From JACRCT01 sp049841135 (GTDB lineage Bacteria; Myxococcota; Myxococcia; Myxococcales; UBA5297): a stretch of 64,000 bases of DNA. The notes beneath the pieces were generated by a model. It was not told the DNA's origin, ran no database searches, and was given only the letters and a program-made list of their open reading frames with translations. Positions 8,506 through 15,350 of the stretch are shown here, piece by piece. The DNA is taken from NCBI GenBank assembly GCA_049841135.1, contig JASGHK010000005.1:558001-622000 (forward strand), in the 5' to 3' direction. Each line of letters opens with the position of its first letter. Position 1 is the first letter of the stretch. The translations under genes and the position numbers were made by a program.

Positions 8506-10500
8506 CTACTGCTGCGACTGCCTCTCCTTCCGGCAGCCCTTGGTGAGCGTGTACTCGTAGGTGCCGAGCTCGTCGCGCCAGTACTCGCCCTCGTACGGCC
8601 AGTAGCTGCGCTCGTCGTTGACCGCGCGCGTGTCCTTGTAGACGTTCATCACGTCGCGGCTGGCGTTGCCGCCCTTCATGGCCTCTTCGAGGACCTCCTT
8701 CTCCTTGGTGGAGGTCTCGAACTTGATGCGCAGGCCGTCGCCCAGCAGGCGCTTGAGCTGGCCGAGCTCGAACTCGAGCTTCGCCTTGGCGAGGATGCCG
8801 GCCTTGGCCATCAGCTCCTGGCGCTCCTTCTTGAGGTCCTCGGTGATCTTCTTGGAGAGGTCCGAGTACTTGAAGACGTCGCGCTTCTCGCCGATGGCGT
8901 CCTGCTCGCGCTCGATCTCCAGGATGGAGTCGTTGACCATCTTCAGGTCCTTGTCGGTCAGCGCCAGCTTCAGGATCCGCTCGAGCAGCAGGGTCGAGCC
9001 CTTGCCGCTGCCGTCCTGGTTGCGCTTCTGAATCTCGGCCAGGATGTCGTAGTACTTCTGCGCGTCGTTGTTGGAGCCGGTGATCCGCTCCAGCTCGTTG
9101 TGCACCGGCATGTAGGTCTGCTCGAACTCCTCGAGGATGGCCCGCGCCTCGCGGTAGCGGCAGTTCTCGTAGTAGATGACCGCCTTGAGGATGAGCACCT
9201 CGGGGAAGTACTCGTCTTTGAAGAAGGGCGCCGACAGCGTGATCATGTTGCCCAACGCGCGCTCGTAGCCGCCGATGCGGAAGTGGGCCCAGCTGGCCTC
9301 GAAGAGCGCCTCCAGCCACTGGTCGGAGCCGGGCAGCACCTTGTCGTAATAGAAGATGGCGTAGCGGTTCTGCCGGTGGCCGTAGTGGGTGCGGGCCAGC
9401 TGCATGAACGCCAGCTCGCGCAGGTGGATGTCGGCGTTGGGGTTGGTGCGCGGGTTGTTGGCGCGGACCACTTCCTTGAACGAGTTGACGCTGGCCTCGA
9501 AGGCGCCTTCCTTGAAGTAGATGGTCCCTTCCAGGTACTTGGCCTTGGCGTAGAACGGGTCCTTCTTGTCGACCGCGACGAGCAGCTTCTTGGCCTCCTC
9601 GAAGCTCTTCTTGGAGTCGTCGGCCATCTGCGCGTCGTCGAGCGCCTTGCCGCGGGCGAAGTGGTAGCGGCTGAGCAGGTAGCGGAACTCGGCGCGGAAC
9701 CGCTCGGGGAACTCCTGGTTGCTCCACTTGGCGACCTCGTCGAGCACGATCTGCTCGTTGACGGTCTTGTGGGCGATGAAGAAGAGCCACTCCAGCCCGC
9801 TCTTGAAGAACTTGTTGGACGGGCCCTTGGCGAGCAGCGACTTAAAGCGCCCGAGCGACGAGTGGTACATCTGCAGGCGGTAGAGCGCCTTGGCCAGGTT
9901 GTACTCGGCCTCGTCGTAGAACGGCGCCATCTTCGGGTCGGCGAGCACCTCGGAGAAGGCCAGCGCCGCCGTCTCGTAGCTCTCGTCCTTGAAGATCTTG
10001 ATCGCCGCGTCCAGGCGCTGCCGCTCGGCGCTCTTGCCGGAGACGTCCACGGCGTCGAAGGTCATCAGCGGTGCCGGGCCCTGCTTCTTGGGCGGCTCGG
10101 CCGGCTTGGCGTCGGGGGTGGCGGTCGTCGACGAGGAGGTCGAGCCGGTGGTCGAGGAGCTGGAGCTCGAGCTGGTCGACGTGGAGGTGGAGCTGGAGCC
10201 GGAGGTGGAGCCGGACGAGCCGCCGGACAGGTCGAGGCCCATGCCGCCGGAGTCGGCCGGCTTCGCGGGCTCGGTCTTGGCCTCCGGCTTCTTCTCGGGT
10301 GCGGCGGGGGCCGGGGTGGGCGCCGGCTCCTCGGTCTTCTTGGGCTGCTTCTTCTTGTCCGCCGGCCTCTTCTTGGCGGGCTTCTTCTTGGCGCCGTCGT
10401 CGCCGGACAGGTCGAGGCCGTCGAAGTTGATCTGCGCGCGGGCGGCGACGGGCCAGACGAGCGCGACGGCGAGCAGGGATGCGAGCGTGACGTTGCGCAT
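8506..10500 (-). CDS. GltC/NfsC-like periplasmic TPR protein
   Basis: The protein has 664 residues. A signal peptide ends near VAARAQ (22-23). A disordered, charged and Ser/Thr-rich stretch follows (about 35-135), then TPR-like helical repeats to about residue 590 (ALAFSEVLADPKMAPFYDEA, YNLAKALYRLQMY, FKEGAFEASVNSFKEVV). Length, export signal, TPR content and position after two paralogous barrels match GltC of the Myxococcus gliding machinery and its sporulation counterpart NfsC; I cannot tell the two apart. GLDLS appears at residues 28-32 and 88-92, echoed in the first barrel. ATG 10500 lies 3 bp after the stop of the preceding barrel gene. Confidence 0.8.
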   Translation of the reverse strand: MRNVTLASLLAVALVWPVAARAQINFDGLDLSGDDGAKKKPAKKRPADKKKQPKKTEEPAPTPAPAAPEKKPEAKTEPAKPADSGGMGLDLSGGSSGSTSGSSSTSTSTSSSSSSSTTGSTSSSTTATPDAKPAEPPKKQGPAPLMTFDAVDVSGKSAERQRLDAAIKIFKDESYETAALAFSEVLADPKMAPFYDEAEYNLAKALYRLQMYHSSLGRFKSLLAKGPSNKFFKSGLEWLFFIAHKTVNEQIVLDEVAKWSNQEFPERFRAEFRYLLSRYHFARGKALDDAQMADDSKKSFEEAKKLLVAVDKKDPFYAKAKYLEGTIYFKEGAFEASVNSFKEVVRANNPRTNPNADIHLRELAFMQLARTHYGHRQNRYAIFYYDKVLPGSDQWLEALFEASWAHFRIGGYERALGNMITLSAPFFKDEYFPEVLILKAVIYYENCRYREARAILEEFEQTYMPVHNELERITGSNNDAQKYYDILAEIQKRNQDGSGKGSTLLLERILKLALTDKDLKMVNDSILEIEREQDAIGEKRDVFKYSDLSKKITEDLKKERQELMAKAGILAKAKLEFELGQLKRLLGDGLRIKFETSTKEKEVLEEAMKGGNASRDVMNVYKDTRAVNDERSYWPYEGEYWRDELGTYEYTLTKGCRKERQSQQ

Positions 10501-10503
10501 GGG

Positions 10504-11346
10504 CTAGTCCCTCGACCCGGAGCCGATGAAGAAGGAGACGCCGAGCTCCAGCATCAGCTGGTTCTGGAACTGGGTCTGGGGGTTGCCGTTGCCGTCGGCC
10601 ATGTTCACCGCCGCGCCGTACATGTAGTCGCGCAGCTCGACGCGCAGCGCCAGGAACTCGTTGAAGACGATCCGCTCGCCGATGCCGATGTGGCCGCCGC
10701 CGGTGAACGTGTCCTTGTTGGCGCCGGTGGCCTTGTCGAAGCCGGCGTACTGGATGACGTCGCCGCCGATGAAGATGGAGGTGTCGAAGTGCAGCACCTT
10801 CTCGGCCATCACGTTGACCTTGCCGTAGAAGGGCGACCAGGCGATGTCGAGGCCGGCGAGGAGGGAGACCTGGCCGGGCACGCTGGTCAGGTCCGACATC
10901 TGCGGGCTCCCGCAGCCGCTCGGCTTGCACACGGTGACCGCGCCGCTCGGCGTATTGAGCAGGTAGCTGCCGTGCAGGCCGATCGAGACGCTCTCCAGCA
11001 CGTGGTAGTTGATCAACAAGCCGAAGGCGTACTTCTGGAAGAAGGCGTCGCCCAGCGACAAGCCGACCGCGGGGGCGACCTCGAAGCGGCCCTTCTTGAA
11101 GAAGACGTTGCCGCTCACCGGCGGGATCTTGTCGGCGAGGGTGGCGCGGGCGGCCTTGCTCTCGTTCTCGGCCTCCGCCTTGGAATCACCAGGTTTGGCG
11201 TCAGCGGCCTTGCCCGGGGCGGCAGCCGGTGGCGCAGCAGCCTCGCCGGCCAGGGCGAGCGACGGCGCAGCCGCCAGGGCGAGCGCGCACAGCAGCGTGG
11301 GGAGCCGGTTCCTTCGACGGGGCTCAGGATGAAGGGTCGCGGTCAT
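10504..11346 (-). CDS. Outer-membrane beta-barrel protein, second of a paralogous pair (GltB/NfsB-like)
   Basis: The 280-residue protein has a long basic N terminus and a signal peptide (LPTLLCALALAAAPSLALAG), then an Ala/Pro/Lys linker to about residue 80. The rest is a predicted barrel of alternating strands (for example FGLLINYHVLESVSIGLHGSY). The junction FFKKGRFEVAPAVGLSLGDAF mirrors FLKKLRLEVTPMGFVTLNDAF in the neighbouring barrel, so the two are paralogues of the myxobacterial outer-membrane barrel family (TIGR04565 type). It starts 2 bp after the previous stop and ends 3 bp before the TPR gene, a tight operon. In Myxococcus such porin-like pairs work with GltC in motility or with NfsC in spore-coat assembly. 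Confidence 0.8.
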   Translation of the reverse strand: MTATLHPEPRRRNRLPTLLCALALAAAPSLALAGEAAAPPAAAPGKAADAKPGDSKAEAENESKAARATLADKIPPVSGNVFFKKGRFEVAPAVGLSLGDAFFQKYAFGLLINYHVLESVSIGLHGSYLLNTPSGAVTVCKPSGCGSPQMSDLTSVPGQVSLLAGLDIAWSPFYGKVNVMAEKVLHFDTSIFIGGDVIQYAGFDKATGANKDTFTGGGHIGIGERIVFNEFLALRVELRDYMYGAAVNMADGNGNPQTQFQNQLMLELGVSFFIGSGSRD

Positions 11347-11348
11347 GG

Positions 11349-12177
11349 TCACGGCTCCTTGTAGTCGAAGCCGAGCGGCAGGTAGACGCACAGGCCGAGG
11401 TTGAGGCTGACCACGTTCTGCAGCACCGACCTGTTCTCCCCGCCGGGCCGGTCGGAGTAGAGCGTGTCGATGATCGAGAGGTCGATGGCGAGCCAGTCGA
11501 GGACGTGGAACTTCTCGCCGATTCCCAGGTGCACGGCGAACAGCGGGCTGTGGTCCTGGGTGCTTGGGCTCTCCGTGGTCTGGGTGATGAAGGCGCCGGC
11601 GCCGCCCACGAGGTAGGTGTCGAAGGTGTTGATGGAGTTGGCGAAAGCGACCTTGCCGTAGACCGGTGCCCACATGAACTCGGCGTGGAAGCCGTGGCGG
11701 GCGTGCGAGACCGGCAGCTGGGAGTTGAGCTCCTTCTTCGCCAGCTTCACGTTGTAGTTGTTGATGAGGTTGTACTGGTCGTAGCGCACCGCCAGCGCCA
11801 CCGAGTCGGCGAACCAGAAAGCCAGCCGGACTCCGGGGCCGCTCTTCGGGTAGAAGGCGTCGTTGAGGGTGACGAACCCCATCGGGGTGACCTCGAGGCG
11901 CAGCTTCTTGAGGAAGGCCTTGCGCTCGACGCTCTTGACCCGGTCCTCGTTGGCAATCGAGAATCTCGTCCAGCTTCTGCTGCTCCGTCTTGGAAGGAGC
12001 TGCCTTGGGGGTAGGCCCCGGAGTCGGCTCCGGCTCTGGCGGAGGAAGCGGCGCGGGCTCCTCCTTCTTCGGCTCTTCCTTCTTGGGCTCGTCGGTGAGA
12101 TCGAGTCCCATGCCTTGCGCGAACGCGCCGATCGGCCACAGCGCGATGAGCGCTGCCAGGAGCTGGGGAATTCGCAT
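11349..12177 (-). CDS. Outer-membrane beta-barrel protein, first of a paralogous pair (GltA/NfsA-like), frameshifted
   Basis: The signal peptide (MRIPQLLAALIALWPIGAFA) is followed by GMGLDLTDE and a Pro/Glu/Lys linker reaching KLDEIL. The frame then breaks near 11957-11961. Dropping one T in CTCGATTGCC restores ILDANEDRVKSVERKAF and leads into the barrel (VTPMGFVTLNDAFYPKSG to GLCVYLPLGFDY). The corrected protein has about 275 residues, like GltA-type barrels. The region DRVKSVERKAFLKK is the usual entry to this barrel family. The gene follows the DUF192 gene by 32 bp and the next barrel starts 2 bp after its stop. It belongs to the outer membrane. Confidence 0.78.
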
Positions 12178-12209
12178 GGCGGGGAATCCTAGCTCAATCG
12201 GGTCGAGGT

Positions 12210-12587
12210 TCAAGCCTGCGACTCGACTGCGGTCTTCGGGTCGAAACGCAGCACGTCGCCCTCGTTGACTCGAGTCCTCAGGAGGGTCCCGGCGGGCAGT
12301 TCCAAGGCCGAGTGGGCCTCGAAGTACACCTTGGTCGCGCGCCACGGCTTGATGGAGTGGATGGCGCGCACGACCTTCCCCTGCGAGTCGAGGAACGCGA
12401 CGTCGATGGGAAAGCGCATGAAAAACATGTGGATGGAGTTGCAGGGCTCGATGTGCAGGCCCTCGCCTTCCGGCAGCGAGTCGCGGCCCAACAGGCCCTT
12501 GAGGCGGCTCTGCCAGGTCGCGGCGAGCTCCACCTTGGCGGCGACGACGGCGTCGTTCTGGGAGGCGTTGACGACCACGAACGGCAT
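12210..12587 (-). CDS. DUF192 family protein
   Basis: The 125-residue protein carries the DUF192 hallmarks: SRLKGLLGRDSLPEGEGLHI, then SIHMFFMRFPIDVAFLD and ELPAGT. Members are small beta-rich proteins of unknown biochemical role, often exported. This one lacks an obvious signal peptide when started at ATG 12587 (MPFVVVNASQND). It is the first clear gene of the minus-strand run leading into the barrel-TPR genes, with a 32-bp gap, so it may share their promoter. Confidence 0.8.
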   Translation of the reverse strand: MPFVVVNASQNDAVVAAKVELAATWQSRLKGLLGRDSLPEGEGLHIEPCNSIHMFFMRFPIDVAFLDSQGKVVRAIHSIKPWRATKVYFEAHSALELPAGTLLRTRVNEGDVLRFDPKTAVESQA

Positions 12588-12691
12588 GGGCAGTCCTCGA
12601 CTGTGACTTCGAGTCTACAAGCGTGCGACGGAGCGGCAGCATACTGGGCTTCGGGCTGCGGGCTCCAGGCTTCGGGACCTCCGCGGCGAAT

Positions 12692-12916
12692 GCGATGCTC
12701 TCGAGCGGACACGGCCCGTCGGGCTGCGGGCTCAGGGCGCGGTCGAGCCGGATGATTCATGCGCTCGACAGGTCGCCGCCCGACACGGCGGGACCGGTCT
12801 TGAGCACGAGATAGGGTGAAGTACCTCGGAGCCACGCGCCGAGTTCCCCCTCTCCGCGAAGCCGTAGAGGGGTCAGGGGGTGAGGCTCGCGATGCTCCCG
12901 AGCGGACACGGCCCGT
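12692..12916. repeat. Pair of 28-bp direct repeats in the DUF192-trmL spacer
   Basis: GCGATGCTCTCGAGCGGACA continuing to CGGCCCGT lies at 12692-12719. A copy with one mismatch lies at 12889-12916, ending 15 bp before the trmL start codon. The divergent spacer 12588-12931 otherwise holds the dispersed repeat at 12840-12890 and no gene. Repetition close to a start codon suggests a regulator site or a duplicated leader. Confidence 0.6.
12840..12890 (-). repeat. Dispersed intergenic repeat, copy 1
   Basis: Read on the minus strand this is CCTCACCCCCTGACCCCTCT, then CGGCTTCGCGGAGAGGGGGA and ACTC. It can fold through the CCTCTnC/GAGAGG arms. A second copy sits at 60693-60753. The pattern resembles the REP-type intergenic elements whose chance translation gives PHPLTPLRLRGEGE-like peptides in many proteobacteria. 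Confidence 0.65.
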
Positions 12917-12931
12917 GCTAAACAGCGCCGC

Positions 12932-13408
12932 GTGAACCTCCCCCTCGTCCAGCCTCCCCTCAACCTCGTCCTGATCGAGCCGCAGATCCCGCCCAACACC
13001 GGGAACGTCGCGCGGCTCTGCGCGGTCACCGGTGCCCGCCTGCACCTGGTCGGTCCGCTCGGCTTCTCCATCGCCCAGAAGGACCTGCGCCGCGCCGGGC
13101 TCGACTACTGGGACAAGGTCTTCCAGCAGTTCTACCCCTCGCTCGACGACTACCTCGCCGCCCACCCCACCGCCCGCCGCCACCTCTTCACCGCCCGCGC
13201 CGCCCGCGCGTTCTGGGACGCCGGGTTCCAGCCGGGCGACCACCTGGTCTTCGGCAGCGAGCCCGACGGGCTTCCCAAGCGGCTCCTCGAAATGTTCCCC
13301 GCCGACACGGTCGGCATTCCCATGCTCCCCGACCGTCGGAGCATGAACCTGTCCACCTCCGTCGGCATCGCCACCTACGAGGCCCTCCGGCAGATCACCC
13401 GTCCGTGA
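12932..13408 (+). CDS. trmL: tRNA (cytidine(34)-2'-O)-methyltransferase
   Basis: This 158-residue SPOUT (trefoil-knot) enzyme methylates the ribose of the wobble base in tRNA-Leu isoacceptors using S-adenosylmethionine. Visible motifs are EPQIPPNTGNVARLC at the N terminus, LVGPLGFS, LVFGSEPDGLP, and the knot segment IPMLPDRRSMNLSTSVGIA that forms the cofactor pocket. Length matches the TrmL family. The start is GTG 12932, chosen because the fold begins at once and an upstream extension reaches a stop. It is transcribed away from the DUF192 operon and followed by a lipoprotein gene. Confidence 0.93.
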   Translation: MNLPLVQPPLNLVLIEPQIPPNTGNVARLCAVTGARLHLVGPLGFSIAQKDLRRAGLDYWDKVFQQFYPSLDDYLAAHPTARRHLFTARAARAFWDAGFQPGDHLVFGSEPDGLPKRLLEMFPADTVGIPMLPDRRSMNLSTSVGIATYEALRQITRP

Positions 13409-13458
13409 GGCCGCTCGCCCCTGTCCTTCGCGGCGGTCTCTGTGCTGCAATCGACGGC

Positions 13459-14202
13459 ATGCACGAGAGAACGCTCCCGGTCCGCTTCCCTCCCAACCGA
13501 AGTCTGCAGCACGGCTTCGGCTGCCTGCTCGCCATCTTGCTCGCGGGCTGCTCCGGGCCCACCGCCGCGCCCTTCGATCCGCGCAGCGACACCACCCCGA
13601 CCTCCTCCACCACCTCCGCTTCGCTCTCGGCCGACGACGCCGCCGAGGCGCTGGTCGCCGCCCAGAACGGGCTGCGCAGCTTCCTTCTGCGCATCCCCGA
13701 GACGCAGCGCGCCGCCTACGGCTTCGCCTCGCGCGAGGAGATCGACCGGGCCACGCTGGGCGCCCCCTACCGCGTCTGGACCGCCGACGCGGTCCGCGTG
13801 GAGCAGGATGCAGCGGCCGAGGGAGACCGGGTGCAGGCGACGCGAGAGTGGCGCTTCCCAGTGACCGTCGACGGCGAGTACCGGGCGCTGCTAACCGTGG
13901 GGGCCGTCGGCGCAGGCCCGCTCAAGGCCGTGGACTTCGGCGCCGCGGGGCTCGCCAAGGAACTGGGCCGCCGAGAGAAGGATCGCACCGTCTCCCCCAA
14001 GGCCAGGCGCGTGCTGCTGCGGCTCTACGAGCTGCGCGCGGACTTCGTCGCCTTCCCGTCCGCGGCCGCCAGGGTCGAGGAGTTCGACTTCGAGGCGCTC
14101 GCCTCGGCCCGCGGCCTTCCCCAGGCTCCAGCGGGCGCGGTCCGCCTGCGTCACCTGCTGCCCTGGCTCAAGGAGCGCTTCGGCGCCGCGAGGTGGCGAT
14201 GA
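13459..14202 (+). CDS. Lipoprotein of unknown function
   Basis: With ATG 13459 the protein has 247 residues and a lipoprotein signal (FGCLLAILLAGC, lipobox LLAGC). The mature part opens with a Pro/Thr/Ser-rich stretch, then a mixed alpha/beta region including a conserved-looking ETQRAAYGFASREEIDRATL and a C-terminal block ending WLKERFGAARW. I do not recognise the family. Its stop overlaps the start of the papain-like protease gene (ATGA at 14199-14202), so the two are coupled and may act together at the cell surface. An upstream start at 13405 would spoil the signal peptide. Confidence 0.75.
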   Translation: MHERTLPVRFPPNRSLQHGFGCLLAILLAGCSGPTAAPFDPRSDTTPTSSTTSASLSADDAAEALVAAQNGLRSFLLRIPETQRAAYGFASREEIDRATLGAPYRVWTADAVRVEQDAAAEGDRVQATREWRFPVTVDGEYRALLTVGAVGAGPLKAVDFGAAGLAKELGRREKDRTVSPKARRVLLRLYELRADFVAFPSAAARVEEFDFEALASARGLPQAPAGAVRLRHLLPWLKERFGAARWR

Positions 14203-15290
14203 GCCGGCTCCCCTTCCTCCGCTGCCTGCCCCTCGTGGCGGCCGCGAGCGTCGCGTCGATGCCGCTGCGCGCCCTGGCCGCCCCCGTCGTCATCGACGTG
14301 CCGGAGGTGACGCAGGAGCACGATCAGTGGTGCTGGGCCGGCACCAGCCAATCGACCCTGGCCCACTTCGGCGTCCAGCAGGAGCAGTGCGCCATCGCCG
14401 AGTACACGCGCACGCACACCAACGCCACCGACGTGAACCTGGGGAGCGCCGAGTGCTGCGCCGACTGGACGCAGGGCTGCAACTCGCAGAACTACTTCTG
14501 GTACTTCGGCGGCAGCATCGCCGACATCCTCGTCCACTTCGCCGGCCTGACGAACTTCACCTTCGACCGTCCGCTCTCGCTCGACGAGGTCCAGAATTCG
14601 CTCGACGTCGGCCGGCTGGCGCTGGTGCGCTGGGTCTGGACCAACGGCGGCGGACACTTCCTGCTCATCCACGGCTATGACGGGACGCTGACCTACTACA
14701 TGGACCCCTGGCAGGGCGAAGGCCTGAAGCTGGCCGAGTACGACTGGATGATCTCCGGTGGCGGCCACTCCTGGGCGACCAGCCTGACCACCGGCCGGCC
14801 GGCCGCCACCTGTGCGACCAGCGGCGCTCAGTGCGACGACGGTGACCAGTGCACCACCAACGACACCTGCTCCGGCGGGCAGTGCCACGGCACGCCGGTG
14901 CGCTGCAGCGCCCCCACCTGCCAGGAGAGCGCCTGTATCCCCAGCTCCGGCCGGTGCGGCCCAGCGACCTTCCTCTCCGACGGCACTGCCTGCGACGACG
15001 GCGATCCCTGCACCGTCCAGGACGGCTGCCTCTACGGCGCCTGCGAGGGCACGCCGAAGGCTTGCCCCACCACCGACGAGTGCCAGACCTCCGGCGCCTG
15101 CAGCCCCAACCGGGGCCGGTGCGTGTACGCCACGGCTCCCGACGGGACGCCGTGCACCGCCGGCTCCTGCCAGGCGGGTGAGTGCAAGCCCAAGGGCGGC
15201 TGCAGCGCCGCGGGCGGCGGTGCGCCCATGCTCGGCGCGGCGCTGGCCCTGCTGGCCCTCCTGCGGCGTCCGCGCGGCTGGAGGGTGTAA
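14199..15290 (+). CDS. Secreted papain-like cysteine protease with Cys-rich repeats and MYXO-CTERM-like tail
   Basis: Of 363 residues, 1-28 are a signal peptide (ending PLRALA). The catalytic domain (about 30-205) has QWCWAGTSQ with nucleophile C45, GGGHFLLIHGYDG with H153, and YYMDPW with D169, the order of papain-like C39/AvrRpt2-type peptidases. Residues about 210-330 contain repeats of the type CDDGDxCTxxDxC, frequent in myxobacterial surface proteins. The C terminus (GGCSAAGGG, a hydrophobic segment, then LLRRPRGWRV) resembles the MYXO-CTERM sorting signal. The enzyme therefore looks anchored in the envelope or released from it. The substrate is unknown. The start overlaps the stop of the lipoprotein gene. 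Confidence 0.82.
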   Translation: MSRLPFLRCLPLVAAASVASMPLRALAAPVVIDVPEVTQEHDQWCWAGTSQSTLAHFGVQQEQCAIAEYTRTHTNATDVNLGSAECCADWTQGCNSQNYFWYFGGSIADILVHFAGLTNFTFDRPLSLDEVQNSLDVGRLALVRWVWTNGGGHFLLIHGYDGTLTYYMDPWQGEGLKLAEYDWMISGGGHSWATSLTTGRPAATCATSGAQCDDGDQCTTNDTCSGGQCHGTPVRCSAPTCQESACIPSSGRCGPATFLSDGTACDDGDPCTVQDGCLYGACEGTPKACPTTDECQTSGACSPNRGRCVYATAPDGTPCTAGSCQAGECKPKGGCSAAGGGAPMLGAALALLALLRRPRGWRV

Positions 15291-15350
15291 CCCCTCGCGA
15301 CTTGCCAGGAATTGGCCCCGTCCGCCACGCCGGGATAGTCTCTGCGCACC

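Noticed and set aside
7927..11364. A 1,145-codon plus-strand frame across the Glt-like operon
   Set aside because: It runs opposite four well supported genes and has no domain or start signal.
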